Source: Porites lobata
Lineage: Eukaryota > Cnidaria > Anthozoa > Scleractinia > Poritidae
Length of the DNA stretch: 64,000 nucleotides
Direction of reading: 5' to 3'
NCBI GenBank assembly: GCA_942486035.1
Contig: CALNXK010000335.1
Span: forward strand, 180,001 to 244,000
Made by a program: the position numbers and the translations under genes. Below, piece by piece: positions 12,201 to 24,440 of the stretch; the stretch's first letter is position 1; every line of letters starts with the position of its first letter. The notes below the pieces were generated by a model. That model saw nothing but the letters and a program-made list of their open reading frames with translations. It searched no databases and was not told the DNA's origin.

Positions 12201-15200
12201 GAGCTGAGTTCATTGTCCTGTGTATGTAATATGTGTAGTAGATGTGGACCCACTGTCCCAACAACATGATTATACATTATTTTGTTATTATTACAAATAA
12301 TTTAAAATATACTTTGTTTATATACACTTTTAGGACTTGTTATGGAGATTCCAGATAAGGGAAATTTTACCAGTCATGTGTTCCTTCTTGGCTCAGTTCT
12401 TGATCTTCCTGCAAGGTGTTCCTTTTTAGAGATGGTTCAGTACAATGGCTTTTGCAGCTGCTGTTACTGCATGGTTTTGGGAATGTCTTGCAAATCAAGT
12501 GTGAAAAGAAGGACACAGGGGAAGAGTTACAGTTTTTCCTTTCAATTTTGAATCAAACAATGGACTTGCTAAAGAACGCACAAAAGAAAGTATGGTTGCA
12601 GATGGCTTGCAGTTTCTGCAGGGTACATCAGGAGGAAAACCTGTAAGTTAGTGTACTGTCATTAAATGTCATGAAATGATTTAGTCTACTTCATATATAC
12701 CTTTATCCTGGGTGTTAGTGTTTTTTTTTTTTGTTGTTTTTTTCGCACATTGAAGACCCTACATTCACAGAGTGTCGAAGTTGTATTATACTATTGTCAT
12801 TTTCTAATGGGGTTTCTGAATCATCACAAGAATTTTCAATACCTCAAGGAGCCTTATAAGCATTAATTTTTGTAATTTCACTTAGATTTAGAAACCTACA
12901 TAGAAAACTATGACTAATACATATGAAACATTTAACACAAAAATAAAATACGAAATGTACTGTTCTAGTCGACCTTACACTACAGTGTACAGTAGACCTT
13001 AGTTTAATTGACATCTACATGTACATCTATAAAGTGCACTTTCATAATTATTTGTTTTCTTACATTTTCTTAGGTAAATGGGATGAAAGGTGTTTGCCAG
13101 TTTGCAAGCCTTAAACACTATGATATCAGTAAAGGTGTTTGCCTGGATTACATGCATGGGGTCCTGCTGGGAGTTACACGACAATTGATGGCCCTGTGGT
13201 TTGATTCAAAACACAAGGACCAACCTTGGTACTGTGGTGATCGTGTCAGTATTATTGATGAGCGTCTTTGTAGTATCCATCCACCCATGAATATCACAAG
13301 AACACCCAGACCTATTGAAACTCATCGCAAGTATTTTAAAGGTATAATATCCATTAAGTCTACATATGTGATAGATGAGCATACAGTCGTGTACTGTTTA
13401 AAGTAGGCATGTTTTCTTGTAATACATATACCCTATGGTTCTTTTTTTTTCACAGCAACCGAATACCGAAATTGGCTGTTTTACTACAGCGTTCCTTGCC
13501 TGGTTGGTGTTCTTCCCGATGTTTATCTTCACCACTTCATGCTTCTTGCATTTAGTGTGTGGCTGGTGAATCAGCAGACTATTTCACCAGAAGAAGTCAA
13601 TCAGAGTGGAAACCTTCTGGCAAAATTTGTGATGCTGATGGATGCCCTCTATTGTGAGTATTTAACTGCTTCATTTGGGCCTCCATGCATTAACTTTTGT
13701 TGAGATCAATGTATTTGTCAATTAATAGTTAATTATTTTGACACCATGGTGGCTTTTACAGCTAGTGAAATGGGGTGTTTGCATTTTTTTTTTTTTTTCA
13801 GCTGAGCGTCATATGACCATCAATATCCATAATTTGCTTCACATACATGCATCAGTTCACAATCTTGGACCACTGTGGGCAAATTCAACTTTTGACTTTG
13901 AGGATGCAAATGGGGAGTTAACTGCGCTTTTCCATGGCACCCAGAACATAGATATGCAGGTGATCAAAATAGCAAGAATCAATAATACTGTGCTCATAAA
14001 ATATATATTTGAAAGGTATCTAAAAGCAAGTCTAATAATTAATTTACTCATTGATCAATAAGATGTATGGAAGGATTCTTTTGATCTTTTGTAGATAGCA
14101 TCCTCAGTCTCTGCAGTCAAAATTGCTCCAGACCTTGCGCGGAAATTGGACAAAGACTCTCCTAGTTACAGTTTGTACAGAAGGATGAAATTTGGAAAAG
14201 AACAGAAGTATGTATGGCAGTAGTATGTTTCAAATACTATATTGATTTAGCTTTAAAATCAATAACAGTGACGTGTTCATAGTCCATAAGACTCAAAAGT
14301 AACATGATTCTAACCCTGTTAATACCTTAGTTTAGTTCGTTCTTATTGGTCGATATACATTAAGCCATTGGTAAAAAAAATTGATATGTTTTTTTTATGC
14401 ATTTAAGGTCAACAAAGCTTGAGGATGGAGTGCATTTACTTGGTGCTTTTACTGACTTTGAGGTCCCAGAAACTATAGAGCAGCATATCAAGGATTTCAC
14501 TGGAGATTTGGCTCTGGGAAGATGCCAGAGTTTTAAGAGGGCAATCATTCGTGGTGAAGTATTTCACTCTAAATCATATGGCCGTGTTTCCAGAAGAAAC
14601 AGTTACACTGTAACCTATGAAGACAGTCAGAAGAGGAGGAATGTGGTCAAATACAGTATTTTGTGAAACATACACCCATTTGCCAACGTGCTTGTATTGC
14701 CTTATGCCAGTGCAACAAAGATCAACACTTTGCCATTGTTGTGCACATGGAACCATTAAGAGATTCTAACCTTCTGGAAAAAGCTGGAATTGAAGGAATC
14801 CAGAAGCAGCTTCAGATCATGCAGAAGCCAAGGTACACAAACATGTCAAATGTCCTATCTGTGTTTAAACCATTGGATAAATTAATTGTGCAGTTAAGTT
14901 TTTGCTTTTGGAAAATCTCTTTTTTTTTAATATCACACTTACATACCAAGCATCAGAATTTGTTTGATCCGATTTCTACCAACCATCCAGATAATGGGTC
15001 TCCTAATAGCTACGGTACAATTGGGCAGTTGGAGTATTGAAACATCAGAACACAAGATGCGTCATGTATTTACTGTTGATGACTATATAACCACTACACT
15101 GTCACAATCATCTATTAATGCAATAATATGTCAATGCAGCAACTTTGCTAACTTCACAGTGTACGTTGAAATAAGAACTTGGATCAATAGCATTATCCAA

Positions 15201-15516
15201 GGGTACAAATTATTGTTTAAGAAATACAAATATACCTGTATATAAATGTAGGTTTTGGTAATAAAACAAAAGAACTTAATTACTTTATGGCTAAAAGATG
15301 GACAGCGATATTGAGATCTTTTGTTTTGTTCCGCATCTTAAAAATGGCCTCATTTTGTATTTCCTACCTCATTTTCTTTTTATTTCTTTCAGAATGGAAA
15401 ATGTTGATGTCATCCCAATCAGGAACATCTTACATAAATGTGTTTTTATAGATGTTAAGGATGCTGATGATTGTGTTTATGTGACCCACTTCCCGAATTT
15501 CATTGAAACAGACTGA
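9231..15516 (+). CDS. tnp2/DUF4218-like EnSpm transposase (10 exons, frameshifted)
   Basis: Ten exons with consistent phases are read: 9231-10047, 10867-11106, 11513-11624, 12334-12642, 13074-13341, 13456-13653, 13802-13959, 14095-14207, 14408-14832 and 15393-15516, about 2.76 kb or 920 codons, which fits the family. Exon 1 has a basic start (STKRKKRGR), a long Ser/Asp/Glu-rich region, then a paired-cysteine segment (YCSFC...CSIC). Exon 2 has the family signature NTDGVSIFKSS...WPVYFEINELP; exon 5 has DYMHGVLLGV, the D-x-M-H block of tnp2 proteins; exons 6-7 have ATEYRNWLFYY and INIHNLLHI...NGEL..LFHGTQ, the DUF4218-like part. A Cys-rich block closes exon 9. One-base frameshifts occur near 10893, 11567, 12536 and 14657, three of them in T runs, so the reading frame is not continuous. 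The start at 9231 is preferred over an upstream ATG because the basic tail follows directly. Confidence 0.8.
10069..10236. repeat. Foldback MITE in transposase intron 1
   Basis: The left arm starting TATATGTTGCAGTTTAAAATG is repeated inverted at the right end, finishing CAAACTACAACATATA. Arms are about 60 bp with several mismatches, so it is older than the cleanest foldbacks in the window. Confidence 0.65.
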
Positions 15517-15784
15517 AACAATTGGAGCTGGAAATTGTTGTGTGATACCTTTAATTAATGTAAATATATGCATATGCAAAAAAAAGTATGTACATCAATA
15601 ATTTGGACTATGACTGAAAAATAACTCGATCGGTGCTCAAACTCGCTCTGTGACATATATTGTAATATTTATTAAGTCAATAAGGCTCCCCCCCGGCCGG
15701 CCCCCCACGTCCCCCCACTGACACTTGCTAGTTTTCTAGGGTTTCATTTTTTTTTTAATACTCCCTTCTGGTGCCATCAAGTAT

Positions 15785-16120
15785 GTCACATGTATGTTGA
15801 GTGGTCCCAAGTGCCTTTTATGCATGCACATTAATTAATATATATATAATCATACTGCACTTCTACATGTATGTCACATATATGTTAAATTATCCTGAAA
15901 GATATTACATATATGTAACATATATGCATGGTCATTTCAAAACTTTTACATATATGTCACATATATGTCTTATCATCCTATGAGATATTACATATATGTA
16001 ACATATATGTATAGGCACTTCAAAACTTCTACATATATGTCACATATATGTACAGTTATTTGACATATATATGTTACAGCTACATATACGTCACATATAT
16101 GCAACATATATGTGGTTTTG
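15785..16120. repeat. Right subterminal palindrome array
   Basis: The same ACATATATGT-type palindrome as at the left end recurs many times, here in groups separated by about 60-70 bp of related sequence. It lies directly inside the right terminal repeat and mirrors the left array. Confidence 0.7.
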
Positions 16121-16127
16121 GTAAGGG
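16103..16127 (-). repeat. Right terminal inverted repeat of EnSpm-like element
   Basis: Perfect 25-bp reverse complement of 1959-1983. The flank continues with TG, as does the base pair preceding the left end. Confidence 0.85.
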
Positions 16128-18329
16128 TGAGCACAAACAAACTTATTATCATCATTTCAAATTTGTTTTAATAAACCACACAAAAATTAAAATTCACAAG
16201 ATTTACTTATTTTTGGTCAAAAATGTTTTGTTTACACCTGTACTTATGTTAAAGCTTGAACAAAGATTCATTCACTATATAAGCATTACATGTACAAATC
16301 TTTGTGGTAATATTAGTGCATGCAGTGTATGCTAATTTTAACCAGTTGCAAAAATGTTGAGACACTCCGATGAAAAACCGGCCTTTCTTATTTCAAATCG
16401 CTGCTAATCACACTAATGACCATGATCTTTTACTGCTAGCAATTTTCATAAGGGGAGAAGATGGGTATGACAAGCACAAGATCATTGACAGGCCATTAAG
16501 CCAAAATAAGGTACACTGTCTCAAGTACTTTTGCAACTGGTTGTAGAGATTTGCTTGGTGCAGCATGTATGAAAGCTTACCAAAAGGGTTTATAATAAAC
16601 AGAAATTGTAATAAAAACAAGGTGCTGGCACATGTATATTGGGAGTAATTTTAAATCAATAGTGAAAGGAACAACAAAAATGACAAAAAACAATATTCTT
16701 TTGATAAGATTCTGGTGTTTCAAATCCAGCTTAACTCAGTAGATAATTTAACCCTTTTTTATAAAAGAATTATCTTGATGAATAATCAGCACTTTTATTT
16801 GCTGAAAGACATGTTACTGTGCTCATTTGTTTACAGGACACTTGCCAGACGCATTTGAGAGGCATTATATGTATGTGCAAATCATAATCACTAAGCAAAA
16901 CAAAAGAAATAAATTATATTGAGCTGATCTCAGGTGACACAAGAAACAGCAGTTTTTCCAAATAGTCATTGACTCTAATCAGTTTACATGTATGCAAACT
17001 TGTTAATTATGTCTTCAGTGCAAAATTAAGTTAAACACATTTCATGCTGTACTTTGCTGTACTTTGTTGCTGAGCAAAAGTTCAAACTCTTCAAAACTAG
17101 ACCCATAACTATCAACTCAGGCTTCGTACGGAAATAAACTTTGCTTAAAAGAATAGTGCTTTAGTACTGAAGGGTAATTGGGTTTCCTTCAGGAGAAGAC
17201 AAAATTCTTGGGTAGAAGTACATTAGTAGAGGGATGGTTAAAATGTTGAATTTCATGGGCTACATTATTTTTTGCATCATTGTCCTTACATGAGAATAAC
17301 ATTAATAAATGAAAATATGTATAGAGTCACGTAAAAAATATTATAATCAATAAACTTGCATGGCAAAGATCTTATGTGTAATATTGTAAACACAGTACTG
17401 TATACATTTCCAGTCAAATGAATAGATATCACAATTAATCATTCGAATACCGATATAGACAGCTACAAACGACATGTACTTAATGACAACCAAGTACCTA
17501 TGCGATCACAGAAACTGTACAGTAGAGATTTCATTGGACCAATGAAAAATGCAGTTAACCATAAACAACAAGGTATGCTTGGTACAGTATAGATTCAGGA
17601 TATATTTTGTAGAAAATGCATGTATCAAGCGAAGCTGTAAAATTTCAACATAAACAATTTATATTACGATCATGCTCAGAACTATTGTACACAAATAAAA
17701 TCAAATGAAACAAAAAGACTTGCAGACATACAGGTGTATGTCCAAGCTTTGTTCACTTTTCTGCCTCAAAACAAACAAAATGAACATTAAAAGGAACGTT
17801 ACATGTGAAGAACCCTGCAGTAGTACATTACAGCGGTACCCAATACAGGTTTTTTCTGTTGGTTGAAATTTGAGTTTTGTGTACGTTAATCAACTGCTTC
17901 CATTGCTCTGCTAGAGAAATTGTTTTACTCGATGAGGAAAAAATTGCAAGAACATTTTCGAATGACAAAGGAGTTTCCAATTTTGCTGGGATGGAGAATT
18001 ATATAATGGTGAAGCAAAGTGGACGATGGCTGAATGAATTAAATAGCCGAAACACTTTCTCAGTGTACTATGCAAAGTTTTTCAGGTTGCTAAGATTTTT
18101 CGATTGTATGAAAACACGAGCAATGAGCAAGTTCTGCAATGGAATATAAAGTGAATGAAACAAAAGATATCAGGTATCAGTCAGAGAAAAACTTATCCTA
18201 TGAAACAAGACTCTTTTTCCAAAAAGTGAATATTACGTGAATGTGGATTTCTTTAAGTTGCAGACTAGAAGCATCTTTGATTTCTACTTTCTCTTCTTCT
18301 TCTTCTTAATGCTTTATTGTACAGAACTA
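16128..18329. other. No supported gene
   Basis: AT-rich sequence with only short frames. A 90-codon frame at 17877-18149 has no family motif or splice partner and was not called. Confidence 0.5.
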
Positions 18330-18721
18330 CAGTAAACACCTGCATATAAGAACACACGATTTCGGAGGTCAGGCTGATTGAGTTCTTATTTATCGGGTGC
18401 TTAATGACAAATCAGCCTCAAAATGTTCTTAAAATGTTCATAAATTTTTAATAAGTAACGCTATCCAAAACAAATTGTTGCTTGAGGTATATTTAGCATA
18501 TTTTAGGAAAATGAAATAAATAATTACTCTGTAATTTGGTTATATTATATATTACATTATATTATAAACTTACATGTTTTGTAATTATGATACTTTTTCC
18601 ATTTTATAAGAACATGTTACAATTTTCAGGCTGATCTTGTTCTTATAAAACTGGGGTTTTACTGGCCCAATTTCAGCCTGGTGTTCTTAATCCGTTTGTT
18701 TTTATATGCGGGTGTTTACTG
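18330..18721. mobile_element. Tc1/mariner-type MITE (392 bp)
   Basis: The ends are CAGTAAACACC on the left and GGTGTTTACTG on the right, with imperfect inverted similarity continuing through TGCATATAAGAAC. A TA dinucleotide flanks both ends (18328-18329 and 18722-18723), the duplication of Tc1/mariner elements. No coding sequence is inside. Confidence 0.75.
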
Positions 18722-18819
18722 TATAACTTCCATAGTTATGTTTACAAGCATTGTGAATGTCGATTAAAACAACAGTATAGTAGGGTTGTATAAATCCCCA
18801 CAAGGGTAAGTGAAAACAG

Positions 18820-18863
18820 GACGAGTTTTGGGTCCAGGGTCGACCCTGGACCCAAAACTCGTC
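18820..18863. repeat. Perfect 44-bp palindrome
   Basis: The two 22-base halves are exact reverse complements with no spacer, centred on the SalI-type GTCGAC and containing GGGTCCAGGGTC. Flanking sequence is not symmetrical. It can extrude as a cruciform; what maintains it is unknown. Confidence 0.9.
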
Positions 18864-19653
18864 TGGAGTTTTTAAACCTGATAATTATACGCTCCTGCTC
18901 GTTCTCTAAACAGTGCATGATGTGCAATGCACGCTTGTACCTCATTGTAGGTCGACATTAATTTTTTGTAGGTCATTCAAGCTCATTGTAGCTCATTGTT
19001 TATCACTGTATAAGCTCATCGTACCTCATTCCTTGTTGTAGTAACGACAGTGTACGAGTTTTGAAAACATAAAGTTTCATTTGCTTAACAAATGGGCGTT
19101 TGCAGCCACAGTGGTCTATGCACTTATATATAAAAGGAAAAATGTTAGCAAGAAGCAGAGAGCGGGGAGAGAAATTAAATGAAACCTAACATTCACATTC
19201 CCAAGTACATGTATGTACCTGAATCACTTTGCAGTTGCTGGTGAACATCTCGCAGATCCCGTCCCACATCCTTTGATAAGCTTATTCTTCTGTGGCTATA
19301 ACGACGAGCACATACAATTAATTTCAGTAAGGGTAATGACATAATCGTAAATGGATTACCTTGCAAATTCAGAGGAAATAGCACATGTACAAAAAATCGG
19401 TGGGAAAGTGGCATAACTGTATAGTATGCATAATGGTACTTGGCATTATTTATCTTAATATCGCATCGAACAATTTTAGGTGCCATGGTGTATCGAACGC
19501 GAAAATACAACCATACCTTTAAAATTTCTGAACGGTCTCCAATTGTAAAATCGTAGCAAACCACTTTTGACATCTCTAGCAAACAAAATTTCACGAGAAA
19601 TTAATGCAAACCGTCGATGTTCGTTTGTGCTTACTGGTCTGCCATGATACATG

Positions 19654-20030
19654 TTAGCAACATCGTCCCCAGGGTTTTCTCGTTTGGTCAGCACTCGTTG
19701 ACATCCGTCGAAAGGCCCTTGCATCTTCGGTCGGATTTCGTAAACGTATGACGTCACGCTCGCCTCGTGGTGTATATAATGTATGCTTATTCTGATGGGC
19801 TCCTGATGCTTCTGCTTCGATCGTGTACTGATTTGTCTGATGATCTGACGGTTTGTTCCCAGGTCTTGTCTTGCTTTTTTGATCATCCCTCGATTGATTC
19901 AAACAAGAAGATGTCACTGTCCCCGTTTTTAAAAAGGATGTTTTGAAGTTTCAAGCCTCTTCTTGCTGCGCGGGGTAAATTAAAGGACCTTTCAGTGGAT
20001 GTTACTGAATAACATCCTTTGAATGGCGCC
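19654..20030 (-). repeat. Interspersed repeat, copy 1 (minus)
   Basis: Reads as an inverted relative of 24104-24440. Shared blocks include the small palindrome GGATGTTACT/AGTAACATCC, a stretch encoding NQSRDD(Q/R)KSKTRP and another encoding PRGERDVIRLRNPTED. The blocks are separated by less similar sequence. It is either a SINE/MITE family or a gene fragment spread by one. Confidence 0.65.
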
Positions 20031-20035
20031 AGATC

Positions 20036-20175
20036 CCGGGGGAGAGACTCCCATATGAAACAGACGGGGATGCTCGTCGGAAATTTTGAATTTAACCCCT
20101 AAAGGAGACCAATCTGGGCGTGGCTCAAGCTTTTTGTGACCCCTAAAGGAGACCAATCTGGGGGTGGCTTAAGCA
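20036..20175. repeat. Partial copy of the 26.9-kb MITE family
   Basis: Contains the same GGGGATGCTCGTCGGAAATTTTGAATT and CCCCTAAAGGAGACCAATCTGGG segments as 26857-27177, with the second block locally duplicated, but lacks the right half. Likely truncated. Confidence 0.65.
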
Positions 20176-20643
20176 AATTTAAGCAGATGCTATTTAATTT
20201 TTATGAAGCAAAAACGAACATGAAAGAGTAATTATTAAACAGAAAAATTGTTTATCCTTGTTTGATCATCAATAACCATCCCTTCTGTTTTCTATGTGCA
20301 TTATTGACTGTGTGATTTGACTGGTGGATTGATTTTTAGTGCACTCTCAATCCTCCTTTTTCCCTCTATGTGTTAATTTGTTCTCTTATTTAGTATCAAA
20401 GTGTGGACCAAATTACTCTAGAATTATACTGCTTGTAAAAGGCATCTGTTCAGCCGAAGTGTCCCATGTGGCTGGAGAGAGGAGTATTTGCTAGCTATGA
20501 GCTATCATGTACCTCTATATGGATCATTGTTACCAACAAAAGATGTCTTTATGTACAATAGTTTGTAAATGCAGATTTTTAACAAGGAAATTGTTGTGAA
20601 TCCAGATTAGTGTCTGTTAGTAAGCGGTGCATGTAAGCTTATA

Positions 20644-20867
20644 CACAGGAAAAAATAACGGATCCCCATTTTTGGATATTTTAGGGTATTTAAAGAATAC
20701 CCATAAAAATCCCAAATTTGGCAAAGTGAGACAAGTCCCAACCAGGGAATTCCCAACTAAGTTCCCAAACTGGGACTTGTCTCACTCTTCCAAATTTGGG
20801 ATTTTTGTGGATATTCTTTAAATACCCTAAAATATCCAAAAATGGGAATCCGTTATTTTTTCCTGTG
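20644..20867. mobile_element. Foldback MITE (224 bp)
   Basis: Arms of roughly 95 bp are near-identical inverted copies beginning CACAGGAAAAAATAACGGAT. ATA flanks both sides and may be a 3-bp duplication. The high arm identity suggests recent origin. Confidence 0.8.
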
Positions 20868-21577
20868 ATAGGAGGTGTCTGTTAACAGAGGTTCTGTGCG
20901 TACAGTACCCGATGGAAATTGGGATTTTTTCTCCTGCTCAAGTTCTCTGCTGCAAACTAAATGTCATGTAGTAGCGTTAATGCTACTATTTACAACAGTA
21001 GTTTAACAACATGAGTGATCTTCAGAGTACTGAAAGTTTCAAAATATTACTTTGTCAAACAATGCGAATCATAATATTATACAGGTTATTATTAAGTTTT
21101 GCTTCCTTGGTAACTAAGGTAAGATTGGGTCAATGGCCCACTTTGTATGTAATAATATAGCTACTTCTCACCTGTGCCTCCAAAGCCTTTGCTTGCCATG
21201 TAGTAGGAAAATGTTACGGTATGTTGAGTCTCAAAATCGTCGATTAGCTTCTGGGTTTCTTCCGCGGATGAAACAGAATATAAATTAACCTGGGGGGGGG
21301 GTGGTACTCCCTTTAAGGTCCTATACGGAGACGTCCCGCCCGAAAGGGGTACTTTTTCAGGCTTCAGGTATATGAAAGGGTAGGAATTTTACTTGTTGAA
21401 GTTTTCAAAAGGGTAGGGAAATCTGTCATTTCGGTCTGTGAAATGGCCCAAAGGGCCGAACGGATGAATTTTATGACTCTGTAAAGTCGGGGAAACATTC
21501 TATTTTTGGATTGATCCCTGTGTAAGTGACAATGCATTAGATGCAATGTTCTAAACGAGGTGTGTAAAAGGGGTACC

Positions 21578-23514
21578 ATTCGCCAACAGAAGTTATACCC
21601 ATCAAATTACCGCGGGATTTGTGTTTCTAGTTGTCTAGGAAAGTTGTTCTTTTCAATTTTAAACCAAAGACTTCTTGAACACGTCACTTTGCTGAACATA
21701 CTCCACAAGTCTCAAATCGGCTTCTTACCTAAAAATCGAACATCAGACCACCTCCTAACATTACGAACTCTCATAGACAAGTACGTCCACTGTCACGGTG
21801 AGAAAGTATACGCCTGTTTTGTTGACTTTAGAAAAGCCTTTGACTCAGTCTGGCATGACGGACTTTTATATAAATTAGTACAAATTGGTGTAGGGGGATG
21901 TTTCTATAAGTTAATCCAAAACCTATATTCAAACTCTTCGTGTGCATTGAAAGTAGGTACAAGTCAAACAAAATCTTTTAGCTATTCACGAGGCGTACGC
22001 CAGGGCTGTATTTTAAGCCCCTTACTTTTCAATTTATACGTTAATGACTTACCGTCCGCATTTCAAAATACTTTATCAGACCCTATCATCCTTCCAAATG
22101 GTACCAAATTAAATTCGCTTTTATATGCTGATGATTTAATTATTATATCACGATCTAAAATAGAATTACAGAACTGTCTCAACACATTATCCTCTTTTTG
22201 CAACTCTTGGATGTTAGATATAAATTCCAAAAAGACCAAAGTTATGGTCTTTCAAAAACGAGCGAAGAAAAACTCCAATCTAGAATTCCATATAGGTTAA
22301 GAAACCATTGATATTGTCCATGAATATACATATTTAGGAACCCGTATCTCCTCAACCGGTAATTTTAATATCTCACTCGAAGACTTGAAAGAGAAGGCTC
22401 TGCATGCTCCTTTTAGTTTAAGAAAACACACAAACTTTAGCAAATTAAAACCTTCTCTTGCCTGCAAAATATTTGAAACGATGATTTCCCCAATATTATC
22501 ATATAATAGCGAAATTTGGGGTGTATATGTAAAACATGATTTTAAAGCTTGGGACAATACCCCAACTGAAAAAACCCACTTGAAATTTTGCAAGCGTTAC
22601 CTAGAAATAAGCAATAAAGCTTCAAATGTTGCAAGTAGAAGTGAATTAGGACGGTTGCCATTAATTATTAATATTTATAAAAACATCCTTTATTACATAT
22701 TGTATCTTCTGCGTAAAAACGAGGATACTATTGTTAAACAAGCCTTTCCTACTTCGCTAGAACTTCACTGTAATGGTAAAAATAGCTTTTACCATAATCT
22801 TATGAAAATATCTGAATATTATGACCTCCCTGATTTTGATCCTAATAATTTAAGTGAAGCTAAGATCAAACACTATATAGATATAATAAAACAAAAATAT
22901 ATTGCATATTGGCAACATACAATCCATCATTCTAAGAAACTACAATTTTACAGCTTATTTAAACATGATTATAAAATTTCAAGTTATCTAGACTTAATTA
23001 GAAATTCTGCTAATAGGAAAGATTTAGTGAAAATTCGTATAAGTAACCACAAACTCATGATTGAAACTGGAAGATATGATCAAACTTCCCGCAACGATAG
23101 ATTCTGCCCTATTTGTAACTCTGGTATAATTGAAGACGAATTTCATTTTCTCTTTCATTGTCCAAAATACTCAATCCCAAGGGAGAAATTCTACAATCAA
23201 ATCCAACAAAATTTTGTCGACTTTAATCAGCTATCTTACACAGAATTAATAATTAAATTGATGAATTCACAGAATTTTTCCGTAAATTCACATTTGTTGA
23301 AATTTGTCTCATTATGTAATGATTTACGTAATAATTTGTTATCAAATCATGCCGATGACGCTTGATTGACTATAGTAATTATTGCATTGCATTATCATTG
23401 TTATGATTTGTCTGTTTGTTTGTTTGTTTGTTTTTTTTATGTTAAAGCTTTTGCAATACTGTAACTACATAATTATAGTCATGCAAATAAAGCTTATGTT
23501 GTTGTTGTTATACG
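21578..23514 (+). mobile_element. 5'-truncated LINE copy with 11-bp target duplication
   Basis: AAAGGGGTACC occurs at 21567-21577 and again at 23515-23525, exactly flanking a reverse transcriptase fragment and its 3' UTR. The tail reads AATAAAGC then (TTG) repeats. A full LINE would have an endonuclease upstream; here the copy starts within the RT, typical of incomplete target-primed reverse transcription. Confidence 0.85.
21581..23365 (+). pseudogene. LINE reverse transcriptase, one in-frame stop
   Basis: Translation gives the RT core: SNYRGICVSSCLGKLF, then the catalytic block with FVDFRKAFDSVWH, RGVRQGCILSPLLF, and the active-site LLYADDLIII. The frame is interrupted by one TAA at 22298-22300, then continues in frame to 23365 through a C-terminal domain ending in a Cys/His cluster (FCPICNS...DEFHFLFHCPKY). 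About 590 codons of the RT and C-terminal region remain. Only one disabling change is seen, so the copy is young. I cannot place the clade securely; Jockey/CR1/Rex-like families share this organisation. Confidence 0.85.
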
Positions 23515-24103
23515 AAAGGGGTACCTTTTTCGTGAAAAATGGTATATAAAAGGGTAAGGGCCAGGGGCTGGACCTCGGGCGGAGCCTCCCCGTATAAAAA
23601 TTTGTTAACTACCCATCCACCCTTCCCCCCGGGAAATTATCAGACAGCTTAGTACAAGGTTTGGCTTTCTCTTATTAATACTGGTATACTTAGCTTTCTT
23701 TTGCTGTCTTTCCTTTTCCACTAGTTTTTTTCCTTTAAATTGTGAATGTTTTGTGTAGCTGTGTGTGGTGTTTGGTCCCTGACCCTTTAATATAATAATT
23801 TATTAATAACCTTAGAGAGGCTGACCTATCTTTTTAGCCCTCAATGGTTATTAAGGGCACCCTGTACTCTCTCCAGATTTATATCTATTTTTTGTATCAT
23901 GCAAATCAATGTAGGGTACTGAAATAAAGTTGTTGTTCTTAGTTGCAAGCATTCATTATTATTCGACAGAGACAGACATTACCGTATGGATAATTTTCCA
24001 TTATTCCCGCCAATATTTTGAAAAAGTTGTTAGATGGGGCAGCGGTTCATTTGGGTTTTATTCGCTTATTTGTGTAATTCTTCCTGAATGCCATTCCGGC
24101 CGG

Positions 24104-24440
24104 GGCCATTCAAGGGATGTTACTCAGTAACATCCACTGAAGGGAGCTTCTCGATTCGCCAAGAGGCTTGATCGAGGCGAAACATTAAAGAATTATTTCC
24201 AAACGGATGCAGTATCATCTTCTTGGTTGAATCAATCGAGGGATGATCGAAAAAGCAAGACAAGACCTCGAAACAAACCGTCAGATCATCAGACAAATCA
24301 GAGTGGACGATCGAGGCAAAATGAGTGACATGTAAATATATACCACGAGGCGAGCGTGACGTCATACGTTTGCGAAATCCGACCGAAGATAAGAGGGCCT
24401 TTCGACGGATGTTAACGAGTGCTGACCTTCTCGTTTTCCG
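24104..24440 (+). repeat. Interspersed repeat, copy 2 (plus)
   Basis: Inverted partner of 19654-20030, about 4 kb away. It starts at the GGATGTTACTCAGTAACATCC palindrome and ends near AGTGCTGACC. Confidence 0.65.

Larger units (their letters stand above)
1959..16127. mobile_element. EnSpm/CACTA-like DNA transposon with BEN-domain cargo gene
   Basis: The element is bounded by a 25-bp perfect terminal inverted repeat starting CCCTTACCAAAACC on the left and ending GGTTTTGGTAAGGG on the right. Each end continues into a dense array of ACATATATGT-type palindromes. The flanking dinucleotide is TG on both sides, a possible 2-bp target duplication, which EnSpm elements can make (one in sixteen by chance). 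Inside are exactly two multi-exon genes transcribed away from each other: a BEN-domain gene to the left and a tnp2/DUF4218-type transposase to the right. The termini lack the usual CACTA, so membership of the EnSpm superfamily rests on the transposase family and layout. Both genes carry frameshifts, so this copy may be dead unless these are consensus errors. Confidence 0.85.
21287..23640. repeat. Degenerate GGGGGTACTCCC-type repeat split by a LINE
   Basis: The left part (21287-21577) and right part (from 23515) share GAAAGGGGTACTTTTT-like blocks and end in G-rich and C-rich tracts. The LINE 21578-23514 lies between the halves with a duplicated AAAGGGGTACC, showing that this repeat was the insertion target. 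Confidence 0.65.

Noticed and set aside
17877..18149. 90-codon plus-strand frame
   Set aside because: No motif, homologue pattern or splice continuation.
19193..19886. Two overlapping minus-strand frames of 133 and 136 codons
   Set aside because: Cover a repeat copy and its flank; splice sites can be imagined but no protein family is recognisable.
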